Positions 9,167 to 17,966 are shown, numbered from the stretch's first letter. The stretch is 64,000 nucleotides of DNA from Stackebrandtia nassauensis DSM 44728 (GCF_000024545.1 NC_013947.1:3596001-3660000), one strand, 5' to 3'. Notes: generated by a model not told the origin, from the sequence alone. Numbers and translations are program-made.

Positions 9167-10138
9167 ATGCGTGCCGACCGCTTGGTTTCGCTGGTGCTGC
9201 TGCTGCGCCAGCGCGGTCGGCTGTCCGCCGAAACGCTGGCGCGCGAACTGGAGGTGTCGACCCGCACCGTGCTGCGCGACATCGAGGCGCTGTCGGCGGC
9301 GGGCGTCCCGGTCTACGCCGAACGCGGCCGACACGGCGGTTTCGCGTTGCTGCCGGGTTTCCGGACCGAGCTGACCGGGTTGAACCACGACGAGGCCCTG
9401 GCGCTGCTGACCGCCGGATCCGGACGCGGCGAGCAGGTGTTCGGCCTCAGTTCGGCGCTCGCTTCGGCCATGCGCAAGGTGGTCGACGCGTTGCCGGAGA
9501 ACCATCGCGCCAGCGCCAACGACGCGGCCCAGCGGTTCCTCGTCGAGCCGGAGACCGACCTGCTCTCGCGGCGACTGGTCACTGAGGACGTACCCGAGTC
9601 GGTGCTGGCCGAGGTGCGGCGCGCGGTGCTCGCGGGGCACAAGCTGCGCATCCGCTACGCGGCCACCGACCAGGAGCCACGCTGGCGCACGGTGGACCCC
9701 ATCGGCCTGGTGACCGTGCGCGACCGGGGCTACCTGCTGGCCACACGAGCGGGCGCGGACCGCACCTACCGGCTGTCGCGGATGGCTGCCGCCGAGGAAC
9801 TGCCCGAGGCGGCGCGGCGACCCGACCGGGTCGATCTGGACCGGATCTGGCGGGAACGCTGCGCCCAGTTCCTGGCCGAGGGCCACATGAGCGTGCGGGT
9901 GCGGGTGGATCCGCGACGGCGCGAGGAGCTGCTGAACAGCGCGGTTGCCGTCCGCGCGGAGGAGTCCGACGCGGACGGCTGGCTGCGGCTGGAGGTGACC
10001 TATCAGGACTCGCGGCACGCCGAGTGGGCGCTGTGGCAGCTTGGTGCGGACGCCGAAGCCCTTGCGCCGCAGTCGTTGCGTGCGGCGTTGCGCGATCGGG
10101 CCACGACGATGGCCGCCCACTATGGTTCGGCGTCCTAG
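9167..10138 (+). CDS. YafY-type HTH/WYL-domain regulator
   Basis: A 323-residue regulator. It has an N-terminal winged helix (RADRLVSLVLLLRQRGRLSA, then LEVSTRTVLRDIEALSAAGV), a linker, and a C-terminal WYL region around residues 150-215 (LRIRYAATDQEPRWRTVDPIGLV and GYLLATRAG). WYL domains bind ligands or nucleic acid ends and switch the HTH. The gene is divergent from the RidA gene. Its stop overlaps the convergent quinone oxidoreductase stop by 4 nt. Confidence 0.9.
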   Translation: MRADRLVSLVLLLRQRGRLSAETLARELEVSTRTVLRDIEALSAAGVPVYAERGRHGGFALLPGFRTELTGLNHDEALALLTAGSGRGEQVFGLSSALASAMRKVVDALPENHRASANDAAQRFLVEPETDLLSRRLVTEDVPESVLAEVRRAVLAGHKLRIRYAATDQEPRWRTVDPIGLVTVRDRGYLLATRAGADRTYRLSRMAAAEELPEAARRPDRVDLDRIWRERCAQFLAEGHMSVRVRVDPRRREELLNSAVAVRAEESDADGWLRLEVTYQDSRHAEWALWQLGADAEALAPQSLRAALRDRATTMAAHYGSAS

Positions 10139-11067
10139 AACTCCACGACGAGCTTGCCGACGGTGTGCTTGCCGACCAAGTCCTCATAGGCCGTTCGCGC
10201 TTCGGAGAACGGGTACACACCCGTGACCGGGACCCGCAACTCCCCCAGGCTCACCCGGGCTGCCAGCCCGGACAGGTCGCCGTCCCGAGCGGTCAGGTCG
10301 ACCCGTTCGACCGTGACCCCACGTTCCAGGGCCGTCGGCTGCTCGGTGCACGTCAGCACCAGGCCCTCGTCGATGGCCGCCGCCGCGATGCCCGGCAGTG
10401 CCGCGCCGTCCTCGGCCAACGCCAGCACCACATCGACGCCGCCGGGAACCAGCTCGCGGGCCAGCTGCGCGGTCTTCCCGCCGGTGTAGTCGATGACGTG
10501 ATGGGCGCCCCAGCCAAGCACCGTCTCGGTGTCGTCAGGTCGGCCGGTGGCCAGCACCCGGGCACCGGCGGCGGCGAACAACTGCACCGCGAACGAACCG
10601 ACACCCCCGGTGGCGCCGCTGATCAACACGTCGCGTCCGGCGACCGGTACACAGTGGTGCAACAACGACAGCGCGGTCAGCCCGGCCGCTGGCAGCGCCG
10701 CCGCCGACCGGGCGTCCACACCCTCGGGCCGGTGCGTCAACAGCGGCCCGGTCTGGGCGAGCGTGTACTCCGCGACGGCACCCGCGACGCCGAGGTTCAT
10801 GGCCGTCACCGCGTCGCCGGGCGCGTACCCGATCGTGTCGGGCCCGACGGCCTCGACGGTGCCGGACACGTCGATGCCGACCACGAACGGGTGGGTAACC
10901 GGGAACACCTCCCGCACGCTGCCGAGCACCAGCTTGACGTCCAAGGGGTTGAGGGCCACGGCCTCGGTGCGGACCAACACCTGCCCGGGACCGGGAACCG
11001 GTTTGTCTACATCGGAGAAAGTCAGGTCGGCGAGCGGGCCGTATCCGACGGCGGTCAAAGCTTTCAC
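10135..11067 (-). CDS. NADP-dependent MDR-family oxidoreductase (quinone oxidoreductase type)
   Basis: A 310-residue zinc-less medium-chain dehydrogenase/reductase. The GroES-like domain covers residues 1-115 and the Rossmann motif ATGGVGSFAVQL lies near residue 150. No catalytic zinc ligands are visible. Such enzymes reduce quinones or enones with NAD(P)H. The start is the GTG at 11067, with GAAGGA seven bases upstream; the frame stays open far beyond this only because of the high GC content. It is convergent with the WYL regulator and divergent from the LuxR-type gene at 11206. Confidence 0.88.
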   Translation of the reverse strand: MKALTAVGYGPLADLTFSDVDKPVPGPGQVLVRTEAVALNPLDVKLVLGSVREVFPVTHPFVVGIDVSGTVEAVGPDTIGYAPGDAVTAMNLGVAGAVAEYTLAQTGPLLTHRPEGVDARSAAALPAAGLTALSLLHHCVPVAGRDVLISGATGGVGSFAVQLFAAAGARVLATGRPDDTETVLGWGAHHVIDYTGGKTAQLARELVPGGVDVVLALAEDGAALPGIAAAAIDEGLVLTCTEQPTALERGVTVERVDLTARDGDLSGLAARVSLGELRVPVTGVYPFSEARTAYEDLVGKHTVGKLVVEF

Positions 11068-11205
11068 GATTCGTCCTTCGGTGGTGGGGCTTACGACCCG
11101 GCAAGCCTGCCGCCGTGAGCCGCTTTGCTCGGCCACTCTTTGGGACGGTTGCGCCCCGCCGAAGGAGTGGCCCGGTCGCGGCCGCGACGCGGATAACGTG
11201 TAGGC

Positions 11206-12489
11206 ATGACCACCCCCGATCAGCCGCTGGCCGCCGTCTTCACCGTGCTCAACGGGCCCCTGGACCAGCTGCTGGGCCGGTTCTCCGCGCTGCTGCGGGA
11301 CCTGGTTCCGCACGAGGCGCTGGCGATGCTGACCGGCGACTGCTCCCGCAACCCGCTCATCACCCACGGCGATCCCGCCGTGGCCGAGCGCGTCGTCACC
11401 GCCGAGCTCAACCAGCTGGGCGCCGTCACCGGGGTGACCCGGCCGTGGTGGGGACAGGCGAAACTGGCCGGGCGCACCCGTCCGGTGCTGGCGGTGGCGT
11501 CCCATCCCCGGGGTTCGGCGGGCGCGCTGCTGGCGGTCGCGGCCCACGAGCCGCGACCCAGCACCGAGGTTCTGGCCACCGTGCAGTCGATGTGGGATCT
11601 GATCACGCTGCACGTGGCCGACCGGGCCGGGGACGTCGAGTCGCCGCAGCTGGTCATGACCCATCGGCTCGTCGCCGAGGAACGCGCCCGGGTGGTGACC
11701 GAGCTGACCGAGTCGCATTCGGCCACGATCGTGTCGCTGCTGGCGGCGTTGCGGTCGAGGACACTGAGCGACACCGCCGCCCGGCAGGTCGCGACCGACC
11801 TGGCCGTCAACGCGTTGATCGACCTGCGCACCACCGGCGACTGGGACCGGGTGATCAGTCAGGAGGTCGCCGAGGACGCGTTCACGCGGCTGGCCGACCG
11901 GTTGCGTCCACTGTCGCGTTACGGCGATGTCGAGCTGGAACTGGTGCCGCCCAGCCAGTCCCAGCGGGAGCTGCCGGGTCAGGTGGCGCGGGTCGCGCGG
12001 ACGATGTCGCGGGCGGTGGTGCTGGTGCTGCTGGAGCAGGGCGGTGTCGGCCGGGTACGGATCACCTGGGACGCGGGCGATGCCGCGCTGCGCATCACGA
12101 TCCGCGACGACGGTTCCGGGCACGTTCCCCGTCGGGCGCTGGAATCGTTGCGCACCAACGATCGACTGGGCCCGCTGTCGGGGACCTTCACCGTGGACGC
12201 GGTTCCCGGCTGGGGTACCGCGGTGACGATCACCGTGCCGCTGGCGGTGCCGTCGGCGACTCGTCCGGCGCCGCTGCCGGAGCTGAACCCGCGCGAGCTG
12301 GACGTCCTGGCGAAGCTGGCCGGCGGCTTGCGCAACCGTCGCATCGCCGAAGAGTTGCACATCAGTGAGAACACCGTGAAGTTCCACGTCGGCAACATCC
12401 TGCAAAAACTCGGTGTGGCCTCCCGCAACGAGGCCGCGGTGCTGGCGCGCGACGCGGGCATCGACGCCGCGACGGTCAGCGCGGGCTAG
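11206..12489 (+). CDS. One-component LuxR regulator with degenerate histidine-kinase core
   Basis: A 427-residue protein combining a GAF-like N-terminal region (1-150), a HisKA_3-like helix (ERARVVTELTESHSATIV, about 163-180), a HATPase_c-like domain (RDDGSGHVP and GWGTAVTITVP, about 270-345) and a C-terminal LuxR helix-turn-helix (LNPRELDVLAKLAGGLRNRRIAEELHISENTVKFHV, about 360-400). In true kinases the first helix carries ELHD, and here it reads ELTE, so autophosphorylation is doubtful. Kinase and DNA-binding output fused in one chain is unusual. It probably acts as a ligand-controlled regulator, perhaps of the divergent oxidoreductase gene. Confidence 0.85.
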   Translation: MTTPDQPLAAVFTVLNGPLDQLLGRFSALLRDLVPHEALAMLTGDCSRNPLITHGDPAVAERVVTAELNQLGAVTGVTRPWWGQAKLAGRTRPVLAVASHPRGSAGALLAVAAHEPRPSTEVLATVQSMWDLITLHVADRAGDVESPQLVMTHRLVAEERARVVTELTESHSATIVSLLAALRSRTLSDTAARQVATDLAVNALIDLRTTGDWDRVISQEVAEDAFTRLADRLRPLSRYGDVELELVPPSQSQRELPGQVARVARTMSRAVVLVLLEQGGVGRVRITWDAGDAALRITIRDDGSGHVPRRALESLRTNDRLGPLSGTFTVDAVPGWGTAVTITVPLAVPSATRPAPLPELNPRELDVLAKLAGGLRNRRIAEELHISENTVKFHVGNILQKLGVASRNEAAVLARDAGIDAATVSAG

Positions 12490-12587
12490 CCGGGGCTCAC
12501 CACGCCTCCGAACGAGGCCGCGCGATCGGCGCGCGACGCCGGGATCGCCGCCGACCACCGGCGCGGACTGGGCCTCACCACGCCTCC
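12425..12587. repeat. Imperfect tandem duplication at the 3' end of the LuxR gene
   Basis: About 50 nt from the last codons of the LuxR gene (from 12425) recur in diverged form at about 12508-12556, just past its stop. A 14-base direct repeat, CTCACCACGCCTCC, occurs at 12496-12509 and again at 12574-12587, 78 nt apart. The second copy encodes the last three codons and the stop of the convergent MarR gene. The pattern suggests a past duplication or recombination that copied both gene ends. Confidence 0.65.
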
Positions 12588-13063
12588 AGTTGCCGGGCCC
12601 AGGCGCGCAGCCCGGCGGCGAAACCCTCGCGTTGCCCCGGGGTCAACTCGTCCAGTGCCTTGAGCAGCGGTTCGGCGCGTCGGGTCACCACGGATTCCAT
12701 GTGTTCGCGGCGATCGGGCCGCAGCGACACCAGGGTGCGGCGCCGGTTGCCCGGGTCAGGTTGCCGCTCCACCCACTGTGCCCGGTCCAGGTCGCCGACG
12801 AGTTCCGACACTGTGGACAGCGCCAGGCCCATCCGGTTGGCCAGTTCGGTGACGCTCAATCCGTCGGCGGCCACCAGTTGAACGCACACGGCCGCGTGCC
12901 GGTTGGTCAGTCCGTGGTCGGCGAAGGAATGCGAGTGTTCGTCGGGTTTCTCGGCGCGCACCTTGGCGAAGAACGCCGCGATCAGCGGCATGAAACCCAC
13001 GACGTCGGCGATCTCGTCGGGCTTGGGGTCGCGTGGGTCACCTTCGGTGGCGTTGTCCGGCAT
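12575..13063 (-). CDS. MarR family transcriptional regulator
   Basis: A 162-residue MarR-type winged-helix repressor. The core runs from LTNRHAAVCVQLVAADGLSVTELANRMGLALSTVSELVGDL to the wing RQPDPGNRRRTLVSLRPDRR. The ATG at 13063 has AGGA seven bases upstream and is preferred over a GTG two codons earlier. It is divergent from the questin oxidase-like gene, with 61 nt of unusually AT-rich shared promoter, so it very probably represses that gene and itself. The inducer is unknown. Confidence 0.9.
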   Translation of the reverse strand: MPDNATEGDPRDPKPDEIADVVGFMPLIAAFFAKVRAEKPDEHSHSFADHGLTNRHAAVCVQLVAADGLSVTELANRMGLALSTVSELVGDLDRAQWVERQPDPGNRRRTLVSLRPDRREHMESVVTRRAEPLLKALDELTPGQREGFAAGLRAWARQLEAW

Positions 13064-13082
13064 CCCCACATCCTATATATTC

Positions 13083-13100
13083 GGATATCCAAACTATTGG
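13083..13100. promoter_or_regulatory. Candidate MarR operator
   Basis: The AT-rich gap between the marR and questin oxidase-like starts contains GGATATCC, a perfect palindrome (13083-13090), overlapped by CCAA-ACTA-TTGG (13089-13100). MarR dimers bind short inverted repeats in exactly this position. Assignment rests on position and symmetry only. Confidence 0.5.
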
Positions 13101-13124
13101 GAAATACGAAGAAAGGCTGGCAGG

Positions 13125-14252
13125 ATGACGACCTATCACGACGCCGTCAACGACGCCCTGGAACGCCTCGACGACCTCGGCTACGAACGCAGCCTCGGCG
13201 GCGGCGACCTGGCCAACCACGGACCCATGGGCGCCGAGACCCTCGCCGTCCTCGGCCACGGCGACGCCGTTCCCGCCTGGGTGGCCGTCTACCGCGCCGC
13301 CGCACCCCACCACGAACCGCCCGTCGCGCACCAGCGACTCGACAGCACTGAGGACAGTTGGCGACCGGCGCTCGGCGACATCGGCCGCGCCGGGGACTTC
13401 GAGGAACTGTTCGCCCGCGAGATCGACGCCGACGGCTGGCAGACCGTGCTCCAGCGCTGGTGGCCGCGACTGCTGGCCGGACCGCTGACCGGCCTGACCC
13501 ACGGCCTCATCCGCACCGCTCACGCCGTGCGCTCCATCGCCGCCACCGACTCCCCCACCGGCATCCAGCTGACCGAGCTGAGCCGGGGTCTGGGTTACTG
13601 GGCTGCCCGGTTCATCGACAAGCCCGGCCCCGGACGGCTTCGCGGCTCGCTGAGCCTGCCGCAGGCGGTGGCCGCGATGCGCAGGTCCGCGCAGCCGCCC
13701 ACCAGCCCTGCCGAGGGCCAGCGGCGGCTGCGGAGCCCCGACGACATGCCCGGCTACCACGACAACCTCGAACTGCTTGGTCCCGAACGGATCCAGTCAC
13801 TGCTGTCCGACATGACCGCCGAGTTCGCCGGGGTGTGCGTGGCGCACTCCAACGGCATGTTCCCGATTCCGCTGGTGCACGGCGTGACCGCACCGGCCGC
13901 CGCGCGGCTGGTACTGCCCTACCTGCCCGAGGACCAGCACGAGGCCACCGCGGCGGCGCTGTGGCAGACCCAGGTCACGCTGGCCATGATCACCACAGTG
14001 GACAGCGGCGGCGAGGCCGAGGCGCGCGACCGGGCCGCGTCCGCCGAGGTCCCGGCCTGGGACGAGTTGGTGGCGCGGGCCGTGGACCACAAGGACGAGC
14101 ACGTCATCAAGTTCACCGAGGCCTGCCTGCGCGAACACACGTTGCGGCCCGACCCGCGCTACGCCTGGGCTGCCGACCTCGCCCAGCAGCGCATCGAGCG
14201 CCCCGACGGGGATTCCGGTCCGGCGATGGTGGCGCGGTTCGCCAAACCCTAG
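13125..14252 (+). CDS. Questin oxidase-like family protein
   Basis: A 375-residue protein of the questin oxidase-like family (DUF4243). Fungal questin oxidase opens an anthraquinone ring by Baeyer-Villiger-type chemistry using NADPH, whereas bacterial members are uncharacterised. Family features include LTHGLIRTAHAVRSIA near residue 125, LSRGLGYWAARF near 155, and LVHGVTAPAAARLVLPYLP near 255. The ATG at 13125 follows a GAAAGG site, and the open frame upstream overlaps marR and is spurious. The neighbouring MarR suggests induction by an aromatic or quinone compound. Confidence 0.85.
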   Translation: MTTYHDAVNDALERLDDLGYERSLGGGDLANHGPMGAETLAVLGHGDAVPAWVAVYRAAAPHHEPPVAHQRLDSTEDSWRPALGDIGRAGDFEELFAREIDADGWQTVLQRWWPRLLAGPLTGLTHGLIRTAHAVRSIAATDSPTGIQLTELSRGLGYWAARFIDKPGPGRLRGSLSLPQAVAAMRRSAQPPTSPAEGQRRLRSPDDMPGYHDNLELLGPERIQSLLSDMTAEFAGVCVAHSNGMFPIPLVHGVTAPAAARLVLPYLPEDQHEATAAALWQTQVTLAMITTVDSGGEAEARDRAASAEVPAWDELVARAVDHKDEHVIKFTEACLREHTLRPDPRYAWAADLAQQRIERPDGDSGPAMVARFAKP

Positions 14253-14294
14253 GAGAATCGCCGGGGCGGCGGGGCGGGTCGCTACGATGCCGGG

Positions 14295-15464
14295 ATGGAA
14301 GAGCAGGTGAATGGCGCCGACCTGGCGTCCGAGGACGTGGACGCGGCGGTGACCCGACTTCTGGACGTACTGCGCGACACCGACGCCGGAGGCTGGTACT
14401 CGGCGTTGGAGGTGGTGCGGCCCTGGTCGGAGCACAACCCGAGGATCACCGGCGAGTTCGCGCGCCCCGACGCCGTCCGGCGTTACCTGTCCCGGGAACT
14501 GGCCGGGCTGTTGCGCAACGGCGCCACCGTGACCGCCCGGCCGTCCCGCCGCGCGCTGGCCTTCGACGACCCGGACTTCTTCGCCGCCCTCGACGAGGAC
14601 CGCTTCGACCTGCGGGCCAAGAAGCTGTTCCTGTTCGGACCGGAGCGGATGGCGTTGTCGCTCAACCGGTTGACGCACTACACCGGCACCCCGGCGGAGT
14701 CGTTCGAGCGGCACGTCCTGTTCACCAACTACGCGATGCACGTCGAGGCGTTCCAGGACCGTTTCCCCGACGCCGAGGGACCGGTGCGGGACGGGGTTCA
14801 GATGCCCGCCTGGCACCACCGCACCCCCGACGGCGACGGGGTGAGCCTGGTGAACATCGGCGTGGGCCCGTCCAACGCCAAAACCCTCACCGACCATCTC
14901 GCGGTTCTGCGTCCCGACACCATGATCATGATCGGTCACTGTGGAGGTCTGCGGAACCATCAGCGGCTGGGCGACTTCGTGCTGGCGACGTCGTATCTGC
15001 GGGCGGACCGCATCCTCGACGACGTACTGTCACCGGTCATCCCGGTGATCCCCAACCACCGTCTCAACCAGTTCCTACTCGACGCCCTGGAGAAACGCGA
15101 CGCCTCCTACCGGCTCGGCTCGGTTTGCACAGTGGACAACCGCAACTGGGAGTTCAACCAGGCCGGGGTGTTGCCCGCGATGCGCGCCGCCCGCTGCGTC
15201 GGCGTCGACATGGAGTCGGCGACGGTGGCGGCCAACGGTTTCCGCTATCGCATCCCCAACACCACCCTGCTGTGCGTCTCGGACAAACCGCTGCACGCCT
15301 CGCCGAAGCTGGCGGCCAGTGCCACCGAGTTCTACGAGTCCAGCAAGCGGGCCCACCTGGGCATCGCACTGTCGTGTCTGGACCGGGTGCGCCGCGAACA
15401 TCCCGACGGCCTGCCGCACCACGACATCCGCTCGGCCGACGAGCCGCTGCTCGGCGCGGGGTGA
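14295..15464 (+). CDS. amn: AMP nucleosidase
   Basis: A 389-residue AMP nucleosidase, which splits AMP into adenine and ribose 5-phosphate. The C-terminal phosphorylase-like domain is well conserved: VNIGVGPSNAKTLTDHLAVL, IGHCGGLR, VDMESATVAANGFRYRIP and LLCVSDKPLH. The characteristic FERHVLFTNYAMHVEAF segment precedes it. It is about 90 residues shorter than the E. coli enzyme (484), mostly in the N-terminal regulatory domain, so ATP/phosphate control may differ. It is convergent with the LysE-type exporter, 15 nt away. Confidence 0.93.
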   Translation: MEEQVNGADLASEDVDAAVTRLLDVLRDTDAGGWYSALEVVRPWSEHNPRITGEFARPDAVRRYLSRELAGLLRNGATVTARPSRRALAFDDPDFFAALDEDRFDLRAKKLFLFGPERMALSLNRLTHYTGTPAESFERHVLFTNYAMHVEAFQDRFPDAEGPVRDGVQMPAWHHRTPDGDGVSLVNIGVGPSNAKTLTDHLAVLRPDTMIMIGHCGGLRNHQRLGDFVLATSYLRADRILDDVLSPVIPVIPNHRLNQFLLDALEKRDASYRLGSVCTVDNRNWEFNQAGVLPAMRAARCVGVDMESATVAANGFRYRIPNTTLLCVSDKPLHASPKLAASATEFYESSKRAHLGIALSCLDRVRREHPDGLPHHDIRSADEPLLGAG

Positions 15465-15479
15465 CCGCGTCGGTCCACG

Positions 15480-16133
15480 TCAGAACGTGCGCACCAGCAG
15501 CAGGGTTCCCATCACGAGCATGGTGACGGCGACCAGCCCGTCCAGCGCCCGCCAGGCGGCGGGACGGGCCAGGACGGCGCTGAGCAGTCGGGCGCCGTAA
15601 CCCAGGACGGCGAACCACGCCAGGCTCGCGGCCATCGCGCCCAGGCCGAACACCCAGCGCAGCGAGCCCCGGTCGGCGGCCACCGAACCCAACAGCAGCA
15701 CGGTGTCCAGGTAGACGTGCGGGTTGAGCCAGGTCAGCGCCAGGCAGGTGAGCACCGCGATCCGCATCGAGCTGGCCGAGGCGCCCTCGACCGTCAGCCC
15801 CTGCCCGGCGGGGCGCAGCACCCGACGGGTGGCGATGACGCCGTAACCGATCAGGAAGATCCCACCGGCCAACCCGACCACGGTCAGGGCGATGGGCCAC
15901 GCGGTGACCACGGCGCCGAGCCCGGCCACGCCGAGCGCGATGAGGACCGCGTCGGAGGCGGCGCAGATGCCGACCACGGCGAGCACGGCCTGGCCGCGCA
16001 CGCCTTGGCGCAGCACGAACGCGTTCTGGGCGCCGATGGCGATGATGAGGGAAAGACCGGTGCCGAATCCGGCGATGGCCGCGGGGAGGATGCCACTGTT
16101 CACGGGATCCGATGCTATGGACGATCCAGCCAT
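15480..16133 (-). CDS. LysE/ArgO-type amino acid exporter
   Basis: A 217-residue integral membrane exporter with about six hydrophobic segments. The LysE family N-terminal motif FGTGLSLIIAIGAQNAFVLRQG is present, as is the mid-protein TWLNPHVYLDTVLLLGS. Members export basic amino acids such as lysine and arginine. The ATG at 16133 is preferred; a GTG ten codons later is possible. It is divergent from an ArgP-type LysR regulator across only 40 nt, the classic lysE-lysG/argO-argP arrangement, so induction by basic amino acids is expected. Confidence 0.92.
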   Translation of the reverse strand: MAGSSIASDPVNSGILPAAIAGFGTGLSLIIAIGAQNAFVLRQGVRGQAVLAVVGICAASDAVLIALGVAGLGAVVTAWPIALTVVGLAGGIFLIGYGVIATRRVLRPAGQGLTVEGASASSMRIAVLTCLALTWLNPHVYLDTVLLLGSVAADRGSLRWVFGLGAMAASLAWFAVLGYGARLLSAVLARPAAWRALDGLVAVTMLVMGTLLLVRTF

Positions 16134-16140
16134 TAGTACA

Positions 16141-16166
16141 GCTAAAGTTTCTAACGTATCCTTAGC
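16141..16166. promoter_or_regulatory. Candidate LysR-type operator between lysE and argP-like genes
   Basis: The 40-nt AT-rich gap holds the inverted repeat GCTAA-N16-TTAGC, spanning the centre between the two start codons. The compact spacing means that both promoters and the regulator site must overlap, and the regulator transcript is probably nearly leaderless, since no ribosome binding site precedes its ATG. Confidence 0.45.
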
Positions 16167-16173
16167 GATTGTG

Positions 16174-17073
16174 ATGATGGAGCTGCCGTTCGACCAGGTG
16201 CGCACCCTGCTGGCCGTCGTGGACGAGGGCACCTTCGAAGCGGCGGCCGCCGCACTGCACGTGACACCCTCGGCGGTCAGCCAGCGCGTCAAGACCCTGG
16301 AGCAGCGCACCGGCCGGGTGCTGCTGATGCGCACCAAACCGGTGCGGCCCACCGAATCGGGGCAGGTGGTCGTGCGGTTCGCGCGGCAGCTGGCCGCGAT
16401 GGAGAACGACGCGCGACTGGCGCTGGGCCTCGCCTCCGCGTCGGCACCGGCCCGGCTGCCCATCGCGGTGAACGCGGACTCGCTGGCCACCTGGTTCCAG
16501 CAAGCGCTCACCCGGGTGCCGCAGGACCCGCCGATCTACTTCGAGCTGTACCGCGAGGACGAGTCCCACACCGCGACACTGCTGCGCGAAGGCCGGGTGA
16601 TGGCGGCGGTGACCTCGTCGGCCGAACCGGTGGCGGGTTGCACGGTGCGGGTGCTGGGCCGGGCCCGGTATCTGCCGGTGGCCAATCCCGAGTTCGCGAA
16701 GCGCCACCTGTCGTCGGGGGTGCTGGAACGTTGTCTGCCTGACGCGCCGGTCATCGTGTTCGACCGGCGCGACGACCTTCAGGACCGGTTCCTCCGCGAC
16801 TTCACTCCCGACGGGCGGGGCGCCAGCCAGCTGCGGCACCAGATACCGACCTCGGAGGGTTTCTGCGAGGCGGTGGCCGCGGGGCTCGGTTGGGGTCTGG
16901 TCCCGGAACCGCAGGCCGAGCCGCTGTTGAAGACGGGGTCGCTTGTGGAACTGATACCGGGACAGCCGGTGGACGTGCCGCTGTACTGGCAACAGTGGAA
17001 GCTGGACGTGCCAGCGCTGACACTGGTGGCCGAAACGATCGCCGTCTCGGCCACCGAGGCCCTGTACGCCTAA
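16174..17073 (+). CDS. ArgP/LysG-type LysR regulator
   Basis: A 299-residue LysR-type regulator of the ArgP (IciA/LysG) subgroup. The HTH is FDQVRTLLAVVDEGTFEAAAAALHVTPSAVSQRVKTLEQRTG, and the following LLMRTKPVRPTESGQVV is typical of ArgP. The C-terminal two-thirds form the periplasmic-binding-like effector domain, presumably sensing lysine/arginine. ATG codons at 16174 and 16177 are both possible. It lies back to back with the LysE exporter it most likely activates. Its stop overlaps the convergent NmrA-like gene by 4 nt. Confidence 0.92.
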   Translation: MMELPFDQVRTLLAVVDEGTFEAAAAALHVTPSAVSQRVKTLEQRTGRVLLMRTKPVRPTESGQVVVRFARQLAAMENDARLALGLASASAPARLPIAVNADSLATWFQQALTRVPQDPPIYFELYREDESHTATLLREGRVMAAVTSSAEPVAGCTVRVLGRARYLPVANPEFAKRHLSSGVLERCLPDAPVIVFDRRDDLQDRFLRDFTPDGRGASQLRHQIPTSEGFCEAVAAGLGWGLVPEPQAEPLLKTGSLVELIPGQPVDVPLYWQQWKLDVPALTLVAETIAVSATEALYA

Positions 17074-17957
17074 CCCCACTCGGGTTTCTGCGCCAGGACC
17101 TGATCCCAGTCGACCGTCTTGGCCCAGTCGCGATAGGAGTGCCATCCGATGTCCGGGAACTCGGCGCGCAACGCGGCGACGTCGGTGTGTTCACGGTTGT
17201 CCTCGAACCGCTGGAACAGTTCGGCGGTCTCGTCACCGGCCCACTGGCGGATCATCGGGATCGGGATCTGCTCGTAGGGCAGGTCCTTGCCGATGACCTC
17301 GGACAAAACGGCGGCGACCTCGACGCTCGTCAACGTCTCCGAGACCACGTCGATGGCCCGGCCGTTCAGTGCCTCGGCGTTCTCGATCGCGTGCACCGCC
17401 ATGCCGGCGATGTCCAAAGTGGTGACCTGGTCGAGTTTGCGGTCGGCCGTCAGCGGAAAGGCGTAGACACCCTGGTTCAGTCGGGTGAAACCGACGTTGA
17501 GGGCGTTCTCCATGAAGTAGGACGGCTGAATGCCGGTGAACCGCAAGCCCTGGGACACCAGGTATCGGTGCACGATCTGCTTGGCGGACGCGTGCTCGAC
17601 GGTGACGTCGACATCGCCGTTCGCGCCCTTGACCGATGAGTACACGAGATGGGCGTCAACGGCGGCCGCCGCGTCGGCCAACGCCCGCCCCTGGGCGATC
17701 TCCTCCTCGGTGCCGTTCTCGCCGAACGGCACCGTGAGGCCGAAGATCGCGTCGGCACCCTTGGCGGCGCGGGTCAGCGCCTCGGCGTCGGCGAGATCGC
17801 CGGTGGCCAGCCGGACGCCGTCGCGCGCCAGCGCCTTGGCCGCATCGCTGTCGGGATCACGCACATAGGCGACCGGTTCGTGGCCGCGCTGCCGCAGGCG
17901 ATCCACGACGGCTCCACCTTGGCGTCCGGTGGCTCCGGCTACCAGTACACGAGTCAT
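17070..17957 (-). CDS. NmrA-like NAD(P)-binding protein
   Basis: A 295-residue atypical short-chain dehydrogenase of the NmrA/HSCARG type. The Rossmann motif is VLVAGATGRQGGAVVDRL at the start, followed by YVRDPDSDAAKAL (NADP phosphate region) and HLVYSSVKGANGD. It lacks a clear Ser-Tyr-Lys catalytic triad, so it may sense redox or act on an unknown substrate. It is followed upstream by a TetR gene on the same strand, and a perfect palindrome sits just before its ATG. Regulation by that TetR protein is likely. Confidence 0.9.
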   Translation of the reverse strand: MTRVLVAGATGRQGGAVVDRLRQRGHEPVAYVRDPDSDAAKALARDGVRLATGDLADAEALTRAAKGADAIFGLTVPFGENGTEEEIAQGRALADAAAAVDAHLVYSSVKGANGDVDVTVEHASAKQIVHRYLVSQGLRFTGIQPSYFMENALNVGFTRLNQGVYAFPLTADRKLDQVTTLDIAGMAVHAIENAEALNGRAIDVVSETLTSVEVAAVLSEVIGKDLPYEQIPIPMIRQWAGDETAELFQRFEDNREHTDVAALRAEFPDIGWHSYRDWAKTVDWDQVLAQKPEWG

Positions 17958-17966
17958 GAGAACCTC

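Noticed and set aside
11140-11160. GGGAC...GCCCC element upstream of the LuxR-type gene resembling the DosR-like boxes
   Set aside because: It lies in an ordinary region with no dormancy-type genes. I treat it as background, and it shows that the word alone occurs by chance in this GC-rich DNA.
10135-12558. Oxidoreductase frame extended to 807 codons
   Set aside because: The extension is antisense to the LuxR gene; a GTG with a good ribosome binding site at 11067 fits the family's N-terminus.
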